A stretch of DNA of 64,000 nucleotides. Source: Jidongwangia harbinensis (lineage in GTDB: Bacteria > Actinomycetota > Actinomycetes > Mycobacteriales > Micromonosporaceae). The notes under the pieces are model-generated. The model saw only the letters and a program-made list of their open reading frames with translations, was not told where the DNA came from and made no database searches. The translations under genes and the position numbers were made by a program. The DNA lies in assembly GCF_020216025.1 (NCBI RefSeq), contig NZ_JAIWNC010000011.1, forward strand, positions 124,001-188,000. Direction: 5' to 3'. Within the stretch, counting starts at the first letter, position 1. Each line of letters starts with the position of its first letter. This document shows, piece after piece, positions 54,559-62,954 of this stretch.

Positions 54559-57384
54559 CTACTCCGCCGAGGCGGTGGCCTTCGCGGGCGCCGCCTTCTT
54601 GGCCGCCGCCTTCTTCGCCGCGGTGGGCGACGCATTCGACGTCTTCTTCGCCGGGGTCGCCTTCTTCGCCGCCGTCTTCTTGGCCGGCGCCTTCTTCGCG
54701 GCAGCCTTCTTGGCCGGCTCCTTCTCCCCGGCGGCCTTCTTCGCGGTCGCCTTCTTCCGCGGCGCCGGTCCCTTGGCCCGCTTCTCCGCCAGCATCTCGG
54801 ACGCCTGCTCGACGGTCAGTTCCTCCGGCGTCTGCCCGCGGCGCAGCGACGCGTTGTACTCGCCGTCGGTGACGTACGCCCCGAAGCGGCCCTCCTTGAT
54901 CACCAGCGGCTTCTCGGTGACCGGGTCGGGGCCCATCTCGCGCAGCGGCGGCGCGGCGGCGCGGCGCTGGCGGGTCTTCGGCTGGGCGAGCAGGGCCAGC
55001 GCCTCGTCCAGGGTGACCGTGAACAGCTTGTCCTCGCTGTCCAGGGAGCGGAAGTCGTTGTCGCGCTTGACGTACGGCCCGTAACGGCCGTTCGCGGCGA
55101 CGATCTCCTTGCCGTCCGGGTCCTTGCCCACGGTCCGGGGCAGCGTCAGCAGCTTGAGCGCTTCGTCGAGGGTCAGCGAGTCCGGCGTCTGCGTCTTGAA
55201 CAGCGACGACGTGCGGTCACCGCTCTGCACGTACGGGCCGTAGCGACCGGATCGCAGCTGGACCGGTTCGCCGGTGGCCGGGTCGTCGCCGAGGCTGCGC
55301 TCACCGCCGCCGCCGAGGTACAGCTCGTCGACCTTCTCGGGGGTCAGCTCGTCGGGTGCCACGCCGTCCGGGATGGAGACCCGGTCGCCCTCCGCGGCCT
55401 CGACCGGGTCGGTCGACGTGGAGCGCTGCAGGTACGGGCCGAACCGGCCGACGCGTACCACCACGTGGCGGCCGTCGTCGTCGGTGAACAGCGGGATGGA
55501 GTTGACCGAGCGCGCGTCGATCTCGCTCAGGTTCTCGGTCACCATCTTCTTCAGGCCGCCGGCCTTGGCGATGGAGTCGTCCGCGCCGAGCTGGCTGCCG
55601 AAGTAGAAGGAGGTGAGGAAGTCCAGTGCCGCGTGGTCGCCGCCGGCGATCTCGTCGAGCTGGTTCTCCATCGCCGCGGTGAAGTTGTAGTCGACCAGCC
55701 GGGGATAGTGCTGTTCCATCAGCCCGATCACGGCGAACGCGATGAACGACGGGATCAGCGCCTGGCCGCGCTTCTCGACGTACCCCCGGTCCTGGATCGT
55801 CCGCATGATCGACTCGTACGTCGACGGGCGTCCGATGCCCAGCTCCTCCAGGGCCTTGACCAGCGACGCCTCGGTGTAGCGGGACGGCGGCGAGGTGTGG
55901 TGGCCGACGGCGGCCAACTCCTCGGCGGTCAGCGGCTGGTCCTTGGTGAGGTTCGGCAGGCGGCGCTCGGCGTCCTCGGCCTCGGCGTTCTCGTCGTCGG
56001 ACGACTCGACGTAGGCGCGCAGGAAGCCCGGGTCGGTGATCGTCTTACCGGTGGCGGCGAAGTCGACCTCCTCGCCCGCGGTGGAGATCGCCCGGATGCG
56101 CACCGAGATCGAGTTGCCGACCGCGTCGGTCATCTGCGAGGCGACCGTGCGGCGCCAGATCAGCTCGTACAGCTTGAACTCGTCGGTGGACAGTTCGTTG
56201 GCGACCTCGCCGGGGGTGCGGAAGTTGTCGCCGGCCGGGCGGATCGCCTCGTGTGCCTCCTGCGCGTTCTTCACCTTGCCGGTGTAGCGGCGCGGCTGCG
56301 GCGGCACGTTGTCCGGTCCGTACAGTTCGGCGATCTGCCGGCGGGCGGCGGTCAGCGCGGTCTCGGAGAGGTTCACCGAGTCCGTACGCATGTAGGTGAT
56401 GTAGCCGTTCTCGTACAGCCGCTGCGCGGTGCGCATCGTGGACGAGGCGGAGAACCGCAGCTTGCGGGCGGCCTCCTGCTGGAGCGTCGAGGTGATGAAC
56501 GGCGCGTACGGCCGGCGCCGGTACGGCTTCTCCTCGACCCGGGTGACGGTGAACGGCCGGCCCTCCAGGCGCGCCGCGAGCCCGCGGGCCCCGTCGCCGT
56601 CGAGGTGCACGACCTGCGCGCCGGGCCGGACCTTGCCGGTGGTCGGCTCGAAGTCCTTGCCGGTGGCGATGCGGTCACCGTCGAGCGCGATCAGGGTGGC
56701 ACTGAACGACCTAGGGCCCTCGGCCTTGTCCAGGACCGCGAGCTGGGCGTTGATGTCCCAGTACTCCGCGGACCGGAACGCCATCCGCTGACGCTCCCGC
56801 TCGACGACGATGCGGGTGGCCACGGACTGGACGCGCCCGGCGGACAGGCGGGGCATCACCTTCTTCCACAGGACCGGGCTGACCTCGTACCCGTACAGCC
56901 GGTCCAGGATGCGCCGGGCCTCCTGCGCGTCCACCAGGTCGCGGTCGATCTCCCGCGGGTTGGACACCGCGGCCTGGATCGCCGGCCGGGTGATCTCGTG
57001 GAAGACCATCCGCTTGACCGGAACCTTGGGCTTGATCGTCTCGACCAGGTGCCAGGCGATGGCCTCGCCCTCGCGGTCCTCATCGGTGGCGAGGAGGATC
57101 TCGTCGACCTCTTTCGCCAGCTTGGTCAGCTTGGCGATCTGCGCCTTACGGTCCGCCGACACCACGTAGAGCGCGTGGAAGCCGTTGTCGACATCGACGC
57201 CGAGCCGCGCCCACGACTCGCCCTTGTACTTGGCGGGCACATCGGCTGCGTTGCGTGGCAGATCCCGGACATGCCCGAAGGAGGCCTCGACGAAATAGTC
57301 GGGCCCCAGGTAACCGGCGATCGTCTTGGCCTTCGACGGGGACTCGACGATGACCAGACGGGTCGTCCTGGTTTCACTCGGCAC
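54559..57384 (-). CDS. topA: DNA topoisomerase I
   Basis: A 941-residue type IA topoisomerase that relaxes negative supercoils. The Toprim domain has IVESPSKAKTI and DEDREGEAIAW. The active Tyr is in YITYMRTDSV near residue 340. SAGRVQSVATRIV belongs to the gate domain. In place of zinc fingers the C-terminus has repeated GRYGPYV/GRFGPYL modules and a Lys/Ala/Pro tail (AAAKKAPAKK), as in other actinobacteria. GTG 57384 has GGGAG 4 bp upstream. Sequence beyond it toward 57564 is not conserved in type. Confidence 0.96.
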   Translation of the reverse strand: MPSETRTTRLVIVESPSKAKTIAGYLGPDYFVEASFGHVRDLPRNAADVPAKYKGESWARLGVDVDNGFHALYVVSADRKAQIAKLTKLAKEVDEILLATDEDREGEAIAWHLVETIKPKVPVKRMVFHEITRPAIQAAVSNPREIDRDLVDAQEARRILDRLYGYEVSPVLWKKVMPRLSAGRVQSVATRIVVERERQRMAFRSAEYWDINAQLAVLDKAEGPRSFSATLIALDGDRIATGKDFEPTTGKVRPGAQVVHLDGDGARGLAARLEGRPFTVTRVEEKPYRRRPYAPFITSTLQQEAARKLRFSASSTMRTAQRLYENGYITYMRTDSVNLSETALTAARRQIAELYGPDNVPPQPRRYTGKVKNAQEAHEAIRPAGDNFRTPGEVANELSTDEFKLYELIWRRTVASQMTDAVGNSISVRIRAISTAGEEVDFAATGKTITDPGFLRAYVESSDDENAEAEDAERRLPNLTKDQPLTAEELAAVGHHTSPPSRYTEASLVKALEELGIGRPSTYESIMRTIQDRGYVEKRGQALIPSFIAFAVIGLMEQHYPRLVDYNFTAAMENQLDEIAGGDHAALDFLTSFYFGSQLGADDSIAKAGGLKKMVTENLSEIDARSVNSIPLFTDDDGRHVVVRVGRFGPYLQRSTSTDPVEAAEGDRVSIPDGVAPDELTPEKVDELYLGGGGERSLGDDPATGEPVQLRSGRYGPYVQSGDRTSSLFKTQTPDSLTLDEALKLLTLPRTVGKDPDGKEIVAANGRYGPYVKRDNDFRSLDSEDKLFTVTLDEALALLAQPKTRQRRAAAPPLREMGPDPVTEKPLVIKEGRFGAYVTDGEYNASLRRGQTPEELTVEQASEMLAEKRAKGPAPRKKATAKKAAGEKEPAKKAAAKKAPAKKTAAKKATPAKKTSNASPTAAKKAAAKKAAPAKATASAE

Positions 57385-57576
57385 GGCACTCCCACACTTC
57401 TTACCCGGCGGCTGCGCACGCCCTCGGCGCACAGACTTCCAACGTAACGCGCCGGACGGGTTGGCATTCCCCGGGCTACCGGGGAGCCGGATGGTAACGG
57501 TCCGGCCACCGCACGCGTCCGACGGCGACACGGTACACCGCCGACATGCCGTCGTGTCGCACACAATCGGAGAAGA

Positions 57577-58680
57577 TCACGCGCCCGCGCCGTTCGGCCA
57601 GAACTCCTCCGGGGCCGCCTCGGGCCGGTCCCCGACCAGCTCAGCGAGCCGCGCGAGGCTTTTCCTACCCTCGATCAGGTAGTGCAGTCCGTCTTCCGAC
57701 ACGGATCCCGGCAGCCCCACGCGCCGCAGGGCGGAATCGACCGGTTCCACACTTTTGCCGGGATCGAGGCCCAGTGCGTAGCCGTCACCGCCCGGCGTGC
57801 CCGCGGCCGCGACCCACAACCGCAACCGCGGGCCGCTGAGGAAGAGCTGATCGGCCGCCGCCGGCCAGGCGCGGGCCAGACCGTTCAACCGACTGGAGTA
57901 CGCCGTCCGGACTTCGAAAACCGCAACACCGGGTCCCGGTCTGCCGCGGGCGGCTCCGGGCCCGCCGCCGCCCCGCGCACTGTCGCCGCCCCGCGCACTG
58001 CCGCCGCCCCGCGCACTGCCGCCGCCCTCAGTTTCCGGCCCGCCGTCGCCTTCGCCGTCCGGGCCCGGCTCGCCGGCCTCCGGCGGGCCCGCACGGCCAC
58101 CCGCGCCAGGTTCGCCAGCGCCTGCCCCGCCCTGGCCGTCGCCACCCGCGCCACGCTTTCCGGCGGCAGGCCCGCCGCTCGCGGTCTCGCCCTCGGTGTC
58201 CTGGAGGTCGGCGCCACGGCCGCCGATGCTCGGGCCGGCGGGCAGGTCGTCCGCGTCGGGCACGTCGGTCGGCGCGGCGGCCGGATCGTCGCCGCCGGCA
58301 TGCGGCGGTGCGACCGGCTCCGGCGGGGCGCCGTCGCTGCGTACACCTTCGAGCAGGGGTAGCCACTGCACCACCAGCCCGCGGCTGACCAGCTCGGCCA
58401 CCAGCACGTGCACCCGCCAGGCCGCATCGACCGGCACCGACACCCGGGCCGTGCCGCCCATCCGGCCGAGCCGGCCGGGGCCGGCGAGCAGGCCGGCCAG
58501 GTCGGCCGGGGACGGCTCGGTGGTCTCCGCACCGAAGATCGTCAGCTGGCGGCCGGCGTCGGCGGCTGACGGCGGACCGGGCACCCCGGCCACCGCGCGC
58601 CGGCCGGATCGGGCCGACCGGGACCGCACCGGCGCGGGCAGCACCTCGCGCGGTATCAGCGGCCAGCCGGGCTCGGCCAT
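57577..58680 (-). CDS. Hypothetical protein with Gly-rich linker
   Basis: A 367-residue protein of unknown function encoded upstream of topA on the same strand. Two folded ends (MAEPGWPLIPREVLPAPVRS to WLPLLEGVR, and VAVFEVRTAYSSRLNGLARA to the C-terminus) are joined by about 130 Gly/Ala/Asp/Pro residues with GGGSARGG repeats coded by an 18-bp array. ATG 58680 is chosen because the frame beyond it shadows the lipoprotein gene. No known domain was recognised. Confidence 0.75.
   Translation of the reverse strand: MAEPGWPLIPREVLPAPVRSRSARSGRRAVAGVPGPPSAADAGRQLTIFGAETTEPSPADLAGLLAGPGRLGRMGGTARVSVPVDAAWRVHVLVAELVSRGLVVQWLPLLEGVRSDGAPPEPVAPPHAGGDDPAAAPTDVPDADDLPAGPSIGGRGADLQDTEGETASGGPAAGKRGAGGDGQGGAGAGEPGAGGRAGPPEAGEPGPDGEGDGGPETEGGGSARGGGSARGGDSARGGGGPGAARGRPGPGVAVFEVRTAYSSRLNGLARAWPAAADQLFLSGPRLRLWVAAAGTPGGDGYALGLDPGKSVEPVDSALRRVGLPGSVSEDGLHYLIEGRKSLARLAELVGDRPEAAPEEFWPNGAGA
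57965..58024. repeat. 18-bp tandem repeat, about 3 copies, coding
   Basis: CGCGCACTG recurs at 57974, 57992 and 58010 within 18-bp units. On the minus strand they encode GSARGG hexapeptides in the linker of the hypothetical protein. Confidence 0.88.
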
Positions 58681-58705
58681 GGTCAGCGGCGCTCCTCCAC
58701 CGGTG

Positions 58706-59236
58706 TCACCGGCACTCGGGCACTTCGTCGAAGGCTCTCTTGAGGTCCTCGGAGTCCAGCCGGCTGGTGTCCAGTGAACTCTGCTGGTATTCCGTGTTGA
58801 GCTTGTCGACCACGGCCGACACCTTCGTGTAGAACTCCGCCGACGGGCTCGTCGCCAGCGCCTCGATGCCGGTGCGGGCCCGGCCGTAGGCGTCCCGCAT
58901 GGCGCCCAGCGACGCGACGAAGCTCGTCGCCACCCGCTCGCCGTTGTCCACGTCGGGCACGCCGGCCCGCTCGACGCCGGCCCGGGCCTGCTCGCTCGCC
59001 GACTCCGCACCGCGGAACAACCGGGTCAGATTCTCCTTGGCCTGCGCGGGGGTGGTGGCCGCGGTCATCTGCTGCTGGGTGCGACTGGTCAGGGTGCCGA
59101 TCTCGGCCCGCCACGGTGCGAGCGCGGCGCACACCGAGGCGGCCCAGGCCCGTGGGCCCGCTCCGCTGGAGCAGCCGACCAGGGATGCGCACAGAACTAC
59201 AACGGTGAGGAGGACAGTCGGTCGAGCCGGACGCAT
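58706..59236 (-). CDS. Putative lipoprotein
   Basis: A 176-residue exported protein. The signal peptide VLLTVVVLCASLVGC ends in a lipobox (L-V-G-C), so it should be lipid-anchored. The mature part is helical with conserved-looking Cys pairs (VCAAL, VPECR) and FRGAESASEQARAGVERAG. Function unknown. ATG 59236 has a weak ribosome site. It follows hppA on the same strand but a strong hairpin separates them. Confidence 0.8.
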   Translation of the reverse strand: MRPARPTVLLTVVVLCASLVGCSSGAGPRAWAASVCAALAPWRAEIGTLTSRTQQQMTAATTPAQAKENLTRLFRGAESASEQARAGVERAGVPDVDNGERVATSFVASLGAMRDAYGRARTGIEALATSPSAEFYTKVSAVVDKLNTEYQQSSLDTSRLDSEDLKRAFDEVPECR

Positions 59237-59285
59237 GGCATGGAGAGTACGGCCAGGGTGCGACAGGACTTCACGGTATCGCCGA

Positions 59286-59322
59286 CGAAGGGGCACCCGG
59301 CCGGAGACCGGATGCCCCTTCG
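59286..59322 (-). terminator. Hairpin terminator after hppA
   Basis: CGAAGGGGCA (59286-59295) pairs with TGCCCCTTCG (59313-59322), and CCGG pairs inside with one bulge on each side. It lies 17 bp beyond the hppA stop. No U tract follows. Confidence 0.75.
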
Positions 59323-59338
59323 CTGGCGTTTCAGCAGG

Positions 59339-61702
59339 TCAGGCGCTGACTCGCTCCGAAGTGGAGGACGTCGGCGCGTCCTCGCCCATCGAGATCGGCT
59401 TGCGCTTGCTCCACACCACGGCAGCAACGATGATCAGGGCCGCCACCACCGCGATCGCGATCCGCAGCGGGGTGTTCTCGTCGTTCCCGATGCTCCACGC
59501 CACGACCGCCGGGGCGATCAGCAGCGAGACCAGGTTCATCACCTTGAGGAGCGGGTTGATGGCCGGGCCGGCGGTGTCCTTGAACGGGTCACCGACGGTG
59601 TCACCGATGACCGTGGCGGCGTGGGCCTCGGAGCCCTTGCCGCCGTAGTTGCCGTCCTCGACCAGCTTCTTGGCGTTGTCCCAGGCGCCACCGGAGTTGG
59701 CCAGGAACACGGCCATCAGGGTGCCCGTGGCGATCGCACCGGCCAGGTACGACGCCAGCGCGCCGGCGCCCAGGCCGAAGCCCACCGCGATCGGCGCCAT
59801 GATCGCCAGCAGGCCCGGAGTGAGCAGCTCGCGCTGCGCGTCCCGGGTGCAGATGTCGACCACCCGGCCGTACTCGGGCCGCTGGGTGCGGTCCATGATG
59901 CCGGGGAACTCGCGGAACTGGCGCCGGACCTCCATCACCACGGCGCCCGCGGAACGCGAGACCGCGTTGATCGCCAGGCCGGAGAAGAGGAACACCACCG
60001 CGGCGCCGATCAGCATGCCGACCAGGTTGCGCGGGTCGGCCACGTTCAGCAGGTTGAGGATCTCCGTACCGATGGCCTCGGCCGTGATGCCCGCCTCCGC
60101 CAGCGACGTGCGCAGCGTGTTGATGTACGAGCCGAACAGCGCGGTGGCGGCCAGCACCGCCGTGGCGATCGCGATGCCCTTGGTGATCGCCTTGGTGGTG
60201 TTGCCGACCGCGTCCAGCTCGGTCAGGATCTGCGCGCCCCGCTCGTCGACGTCACCGGACATCTCGGCGATGCCCTGCGCGTTGTCCGAGATCGGGCCGA
60301 ACGTGTCCATGGCGACGATGACGCCGACCGTGGTGAGCAGGCCGGTGCCGGCCAGCGCCACCGCGAACAGCGACAGCGTGAGCGAGGTGCCGCCCAGCAG
60401 GTACGCACCGAACACGCCGGCGCCGATCAGCAGCGCGGAGTAGACCGCCGACTCCAGGCCGACGCTGATGCCGGCCAGCACGACGGTGGCCGCGCCGGTC
60501 TGCGACGACTTGCCGATGTCCTGCACCGGACGCCGCTCGGTCTCGGTGAAGTAACCGGTCAGCGCCTGGATGGCGGCGGCCAGCACGATGCCGATGACGA
60601 CCGCGCCGATGGCCACCCACTGCGGGTTGCGCCCGCTGTCGAGCACGGCCTGGTCGATGCCGGCGTCGGCACCGAAGCCCGCGAACGTGTTCGGCAGGTA
60701 GATGAAGCTGACCACGGCCACCACGACCGCGGACAGCACCGCGGAGATGTAGAACGCCCGGTTGATGGCGGTCAGGCCGTTCTTGTCGCTCGGCCGCAGC
60801 CGGGTGATGAAGACACCGACGATCGCGATCAGTACGCCGACCGTGGAGACGATCAGCGGGAAGATCAGGCCGTCCTGGCCGAACGCGGCCTGGCCCAGGA
60901 TGAGCGCCGCGACCAGCGTGACGGCGTACGACTCGAACAGGTCGGCCGCCATGCCTGCGCAGTCACCGACGTTGTCGCCCACGTTGTCGGCGATCGTCGC
61001 GGGGTTGCGCGCGTCATCCTCGGGGATGCCCTGCTCCACCTTGCCGACCAGGTCCGCGCCGACGTCGGCGGCCTTGGTGAAGATGCCGCCGCCGACCCGC
61101 ATGAACATGGCGAGCAGCGCGGCGCCGAAGCCGAAGCCCTCGAGCACGGTCGGTGCGTCGCCCCGGTAGATCAGCACGACCACCGCGGCACCGAGCAGGC
61201 CCAGGCCGACAGTGAGGAAGCCGACCACACCACCGGTGCGGAACGCGATGCCCATCGCCCGTTCCCGGCCGCCGGACTCACCCGCGGCCGCCGCCACGCG
61301 CAGGTTCGCGCGGGTGGCGAGCGCCATGCCGGCGCCGCCGATGAACGAGCTGAAGACCGCGCCGACGATGAAGAACAGCGACCGGCCGATCTTGACCGCG
61401 GTCTCGTTGTCGGTGCTGTGCACCGGAAGCAGGAACAGCAGTACGACCGCGACGACCACGAAGATGGCCAGCGTCTTGAACTGCCGGAACAGATAGGCCG
61501 ACGCACCTTCCTGGACGGCGCCGGCGATCTCCTGCATGTTGGTGGTGCCGCGACCCGCGGACAGCACCGACTTGACGAACGCGGCGGCGAAGCCGAGCGC
61601 CACCAGCGCGAAGACCACCGCGACGATGACGTATGTGACGTTGGAACTCGTAAGGGACACCCCGCCGCTTTCCGCGGCGAAGTTTATGGAGGTCCCGGAC
61701 AT
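59339..61702 (-). CDS. hppA: K+-insensitive proton-pumping pyrophosphatase
   Basis: A 787-residue, 16-helix membrane pump that couples pyrophosphate hydrolysis to proton export or retrieval. The substrate site has the acidic blocks DVGADLVGKVEQGIPEDDAR, NPATIADNVGDNVGD and the late DTVGDPFKDTAGP. The key residue for potassium independence is Lys in GNTTKAITKG, where K+-dependent enzymes have Ala. ATG 61702 has AGGAGG upstream. In Streptomyces hppA also lies between topA and bldG. Confidence 0.96.
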   Translation of the reverse strand: MSGTSINFAAESGGVSLTSSNVTYVIVAVVFALVALGFAAAFVKSVLSAGRGTTNMQEIAGAVQEGASAYLFRQFKTLAIFVVVAVVLLFLLPVHSTDNETAVKIGRSLFFIVGAVFSSFIGGAGMALATRANLRVAAAAGESGGRERAMGIAFRTGGVVGFLTVGLGLLGAAVVVLIYRGDAPTVLEGFGFGAALLAMFMRVGGGIFTKAADVGADLVGKVEQGIPEDDARNPATIADNVGDNVGDCAGMAADLFESYAVTLVAALILGQAAFGQDGLIFPLIVSTVGVLIAIVGVFITRLRPSDKNGLTAINRAFYISAVLSAVVVAVVSFIYLPNTFAGFGADAGIDQAVLDSGRNPQWVAIGAVVIGIVLAAAIQALTGYFTETERRPVQDIGKSSQTGAATVVLAGISVGLESAVYSALLIGAGVFGAYLLGGTSLTLSLFAVALAGTGLLTTVGVIVAMDTFGPISDNAQGIAEMSGDVDERGAQILTELDAVGNTTKAITKGIAIATAVLAATALFGSYINTLRTSLAEAGITAEAIGTEILNLLNVADPRNLVGMLIGAAVVFLFSGLAINAVSRSAGAVVMEVRRQFREFPGIMDRTQRPEYGRVVDICTRDAQRELLTPGLLAIMAPIAVGFGLGAGALASYLAGAIATGTLMAVFLANSGGAWDNAKKLVEDGNYGGKGSEAHAATVIGDTVGDPFKDTAGPAINPLLKVMNLVSLLIAPAVVAWSIGNDENTPLRIAIAVVAALIIVAAVVWSKRKPISMGEDAPTSSTSERVSA

Positions 61703-62006
61703 CAATGTCCTCCTGTACACCGACCGCACCCGGGCGGCGGACGATCCCGGCCGGGCGCATCCCTACTAGGGGAGACGACAACGGTCCCGCGGGCGCGGGA
61801 CCAGGAGCAGTAGCTGACAACTCGCGTACTGTATAGGCCGGTGGTGGTGATGGTCACACCCGGATCCGGCCGTGTCGCGGTGATGTTCGCCGCTGTGTTA
61901 GATCCCGGTTGATGGGGTAAGCGGCTTTGTTCGATCTCTGCGGAGGTTGAGACTCTTTCGCACACGCGGCATCGGCCGCGCCCGGGCGGCTTCGCGGGCT
62001 GCCGTC
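61703..62006. other. Intergenic region upstream of hppA
   Basis: 304 bp. It holds the AGGAGG site of hppA at its left end and presumably the hppA promoter. I see no ORF with a ribosome site, no strong palindrome and no RNA gene. The right end is the untranslated region after the anti-sigma gene. Confidence 0.5.
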
Positions 62007-62444
62007 TCAGCGGCGGGTGACCGGCCAGACCATGCGGACCTCGGTGCCGGCGCCGTCCGCCACCGGGCGCACCTGGAGGTCATCGACGAACCCGGCGAGC
62101 AGTGCGAAGCCGACACCGGTGGTGAGCGCCTCGTCGGTCAGCGACTCGTCGGCCAGCTCGTCCGGCGGCAACTTGGCCAGGCCGATACTGGCGTCGATCG
62201 GCGCGTGGTCGATGACCCGGACGGCATATGAGTCCGAATCAGACATTTCGACCGTGACCAGGTCGGGCAGGCCGTACTGGCGATGCAGGGCCACCGCCCG
62301 GGTGCACGCCTCGCCGATGGCCAGCCGGACCTCGTCGAGCAGTTCCTCGGCGACCCCCGCCCGCCGAGCCACCGCCACGCCGACCAGCCGGGCGGTGCGT
62401 ACGTGCACCGGCGCCGGGGAGAAGGACAGTCGGACCGTCGCCAT
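62007..62444 (-). CDS. RsbW-like anti-sigma factor with degenerate ATP site
   Basis: A 145-residue protein of the HATPase_c_2/RsbW family, encoded right after bldG as in Streptomyces (SCO3548). The N-box, normally with a Mg-binding Asn, reads GEACTRAVALH with Arg at that place. The G1 box is VIDHAPID without its glycines. Kinase activity is therefore doubtful. It probably binds sigma factors or BldG by partner switching. Start ATG 62444, or the GTG one codon earlier, overlaps the bldG stop. Confidence 0.85.
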   Translation of the reverse strand: MATVRLSFSPAPVHVRTARLVGVAVARRAGVAEELLDEVRLAIGEACTRAVALHRQYGLPDLVTVEMSDSDSYAVRVIDHAPIDASIGLAKLPPDELADESLTDEALTTGVGFALLAGFVDDLQVRPVADGAGTEVRMVWPVTRR

Positions 62445-62812
62445 CACGAAGTCGGACCGGAGCCGTCGCGATCGTCAGGCGTCGAGGTGGCCGCCTCGAC
62501 CGAGGGGTAGATGGGGAAGACCTGGTCCAGCGCGGTGATCCGGAAGATCTTCAGCAGCGGTTCCTTCGAGCAGACCAGACCGAACGTGCCACTCGCGGCA
62601 CGCAGCCGCTTGAGGGCACCGACCAGCACGCCGAGGCCGGTGGAGTCGAGAAACTCGACCCGACCGAGATCCACCACGACGTTGCGTGCGCCGGCGTCCA
62701 CCAGCTCGACGAGGCGTTCGCGCAACCTCGGAGCGGTGTACACGTCGACCTCGCCACCGACCTCGAGCACGGTGTGCTCATCGACGGTGCGGGTCGCCAG
62801 CGACAGCTCCAT
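62444..62812 (-). CDS. bldG: Anti-anti-sigma factor BldG
   Basis: A 122-residue STAS-domain protein. The phosphorylatable Ser is in FLDSTGLGVLVG near residue 57. MELSLATRTVDEHTVLEVGG, VDVYTAPRLRERLVELVDAG and LLKIFRITALDQVFPIY match Streptomyces BldG closely from memory, and the flanking helicase, anti-sigma and hppA genes match its locus. BldG governs aerial growth, sporulation and antibiotic production through partner switching. ATG 62812 has GAGGAGG upstream. It diverges from the helicase gene. Confidence 0.93.
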   Translation of the reverse strand: MELSLATRTVDEHTVLEVGGEVDVYTAPRLRERLVELVDAGARNVVVDLGRVEFLDSTGLGVLVGALKRLRAASGTFGLVCSKEPLLKIFRITALDQVFPIYPSVEAATSTPDDRDGSGPTS

Positions 62813-62954
62813 CGTTCCTCCTCACCTCGGGGGCGGGCACGGCGTAGCCGATCTCCCCAGCGAATCTAACCACCGTCTGTCATCCCGCGACGCGTGGCAC
62901 CCTCCCGTCCTACCCGTTTGAGGTTCGGGGCATTCCGGTGTCAGAGTGCAATGC

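Noticed and set aside
54547..57447. 966-codon plus-strand ORF opposite topA
   Set aside because: It is an antisense shadow of a strongly biased gene. Composition is Arg/Gly/Leu-rich with no domain, and the minus strand encodes intact topoisomerase I.
59240..61813. 857-codon plus-strand ORF opposite hppA
   Set aside because: It is a shadow rich in His, Arg and Asp with no fold. hppA on the minus strand is fully conserved.
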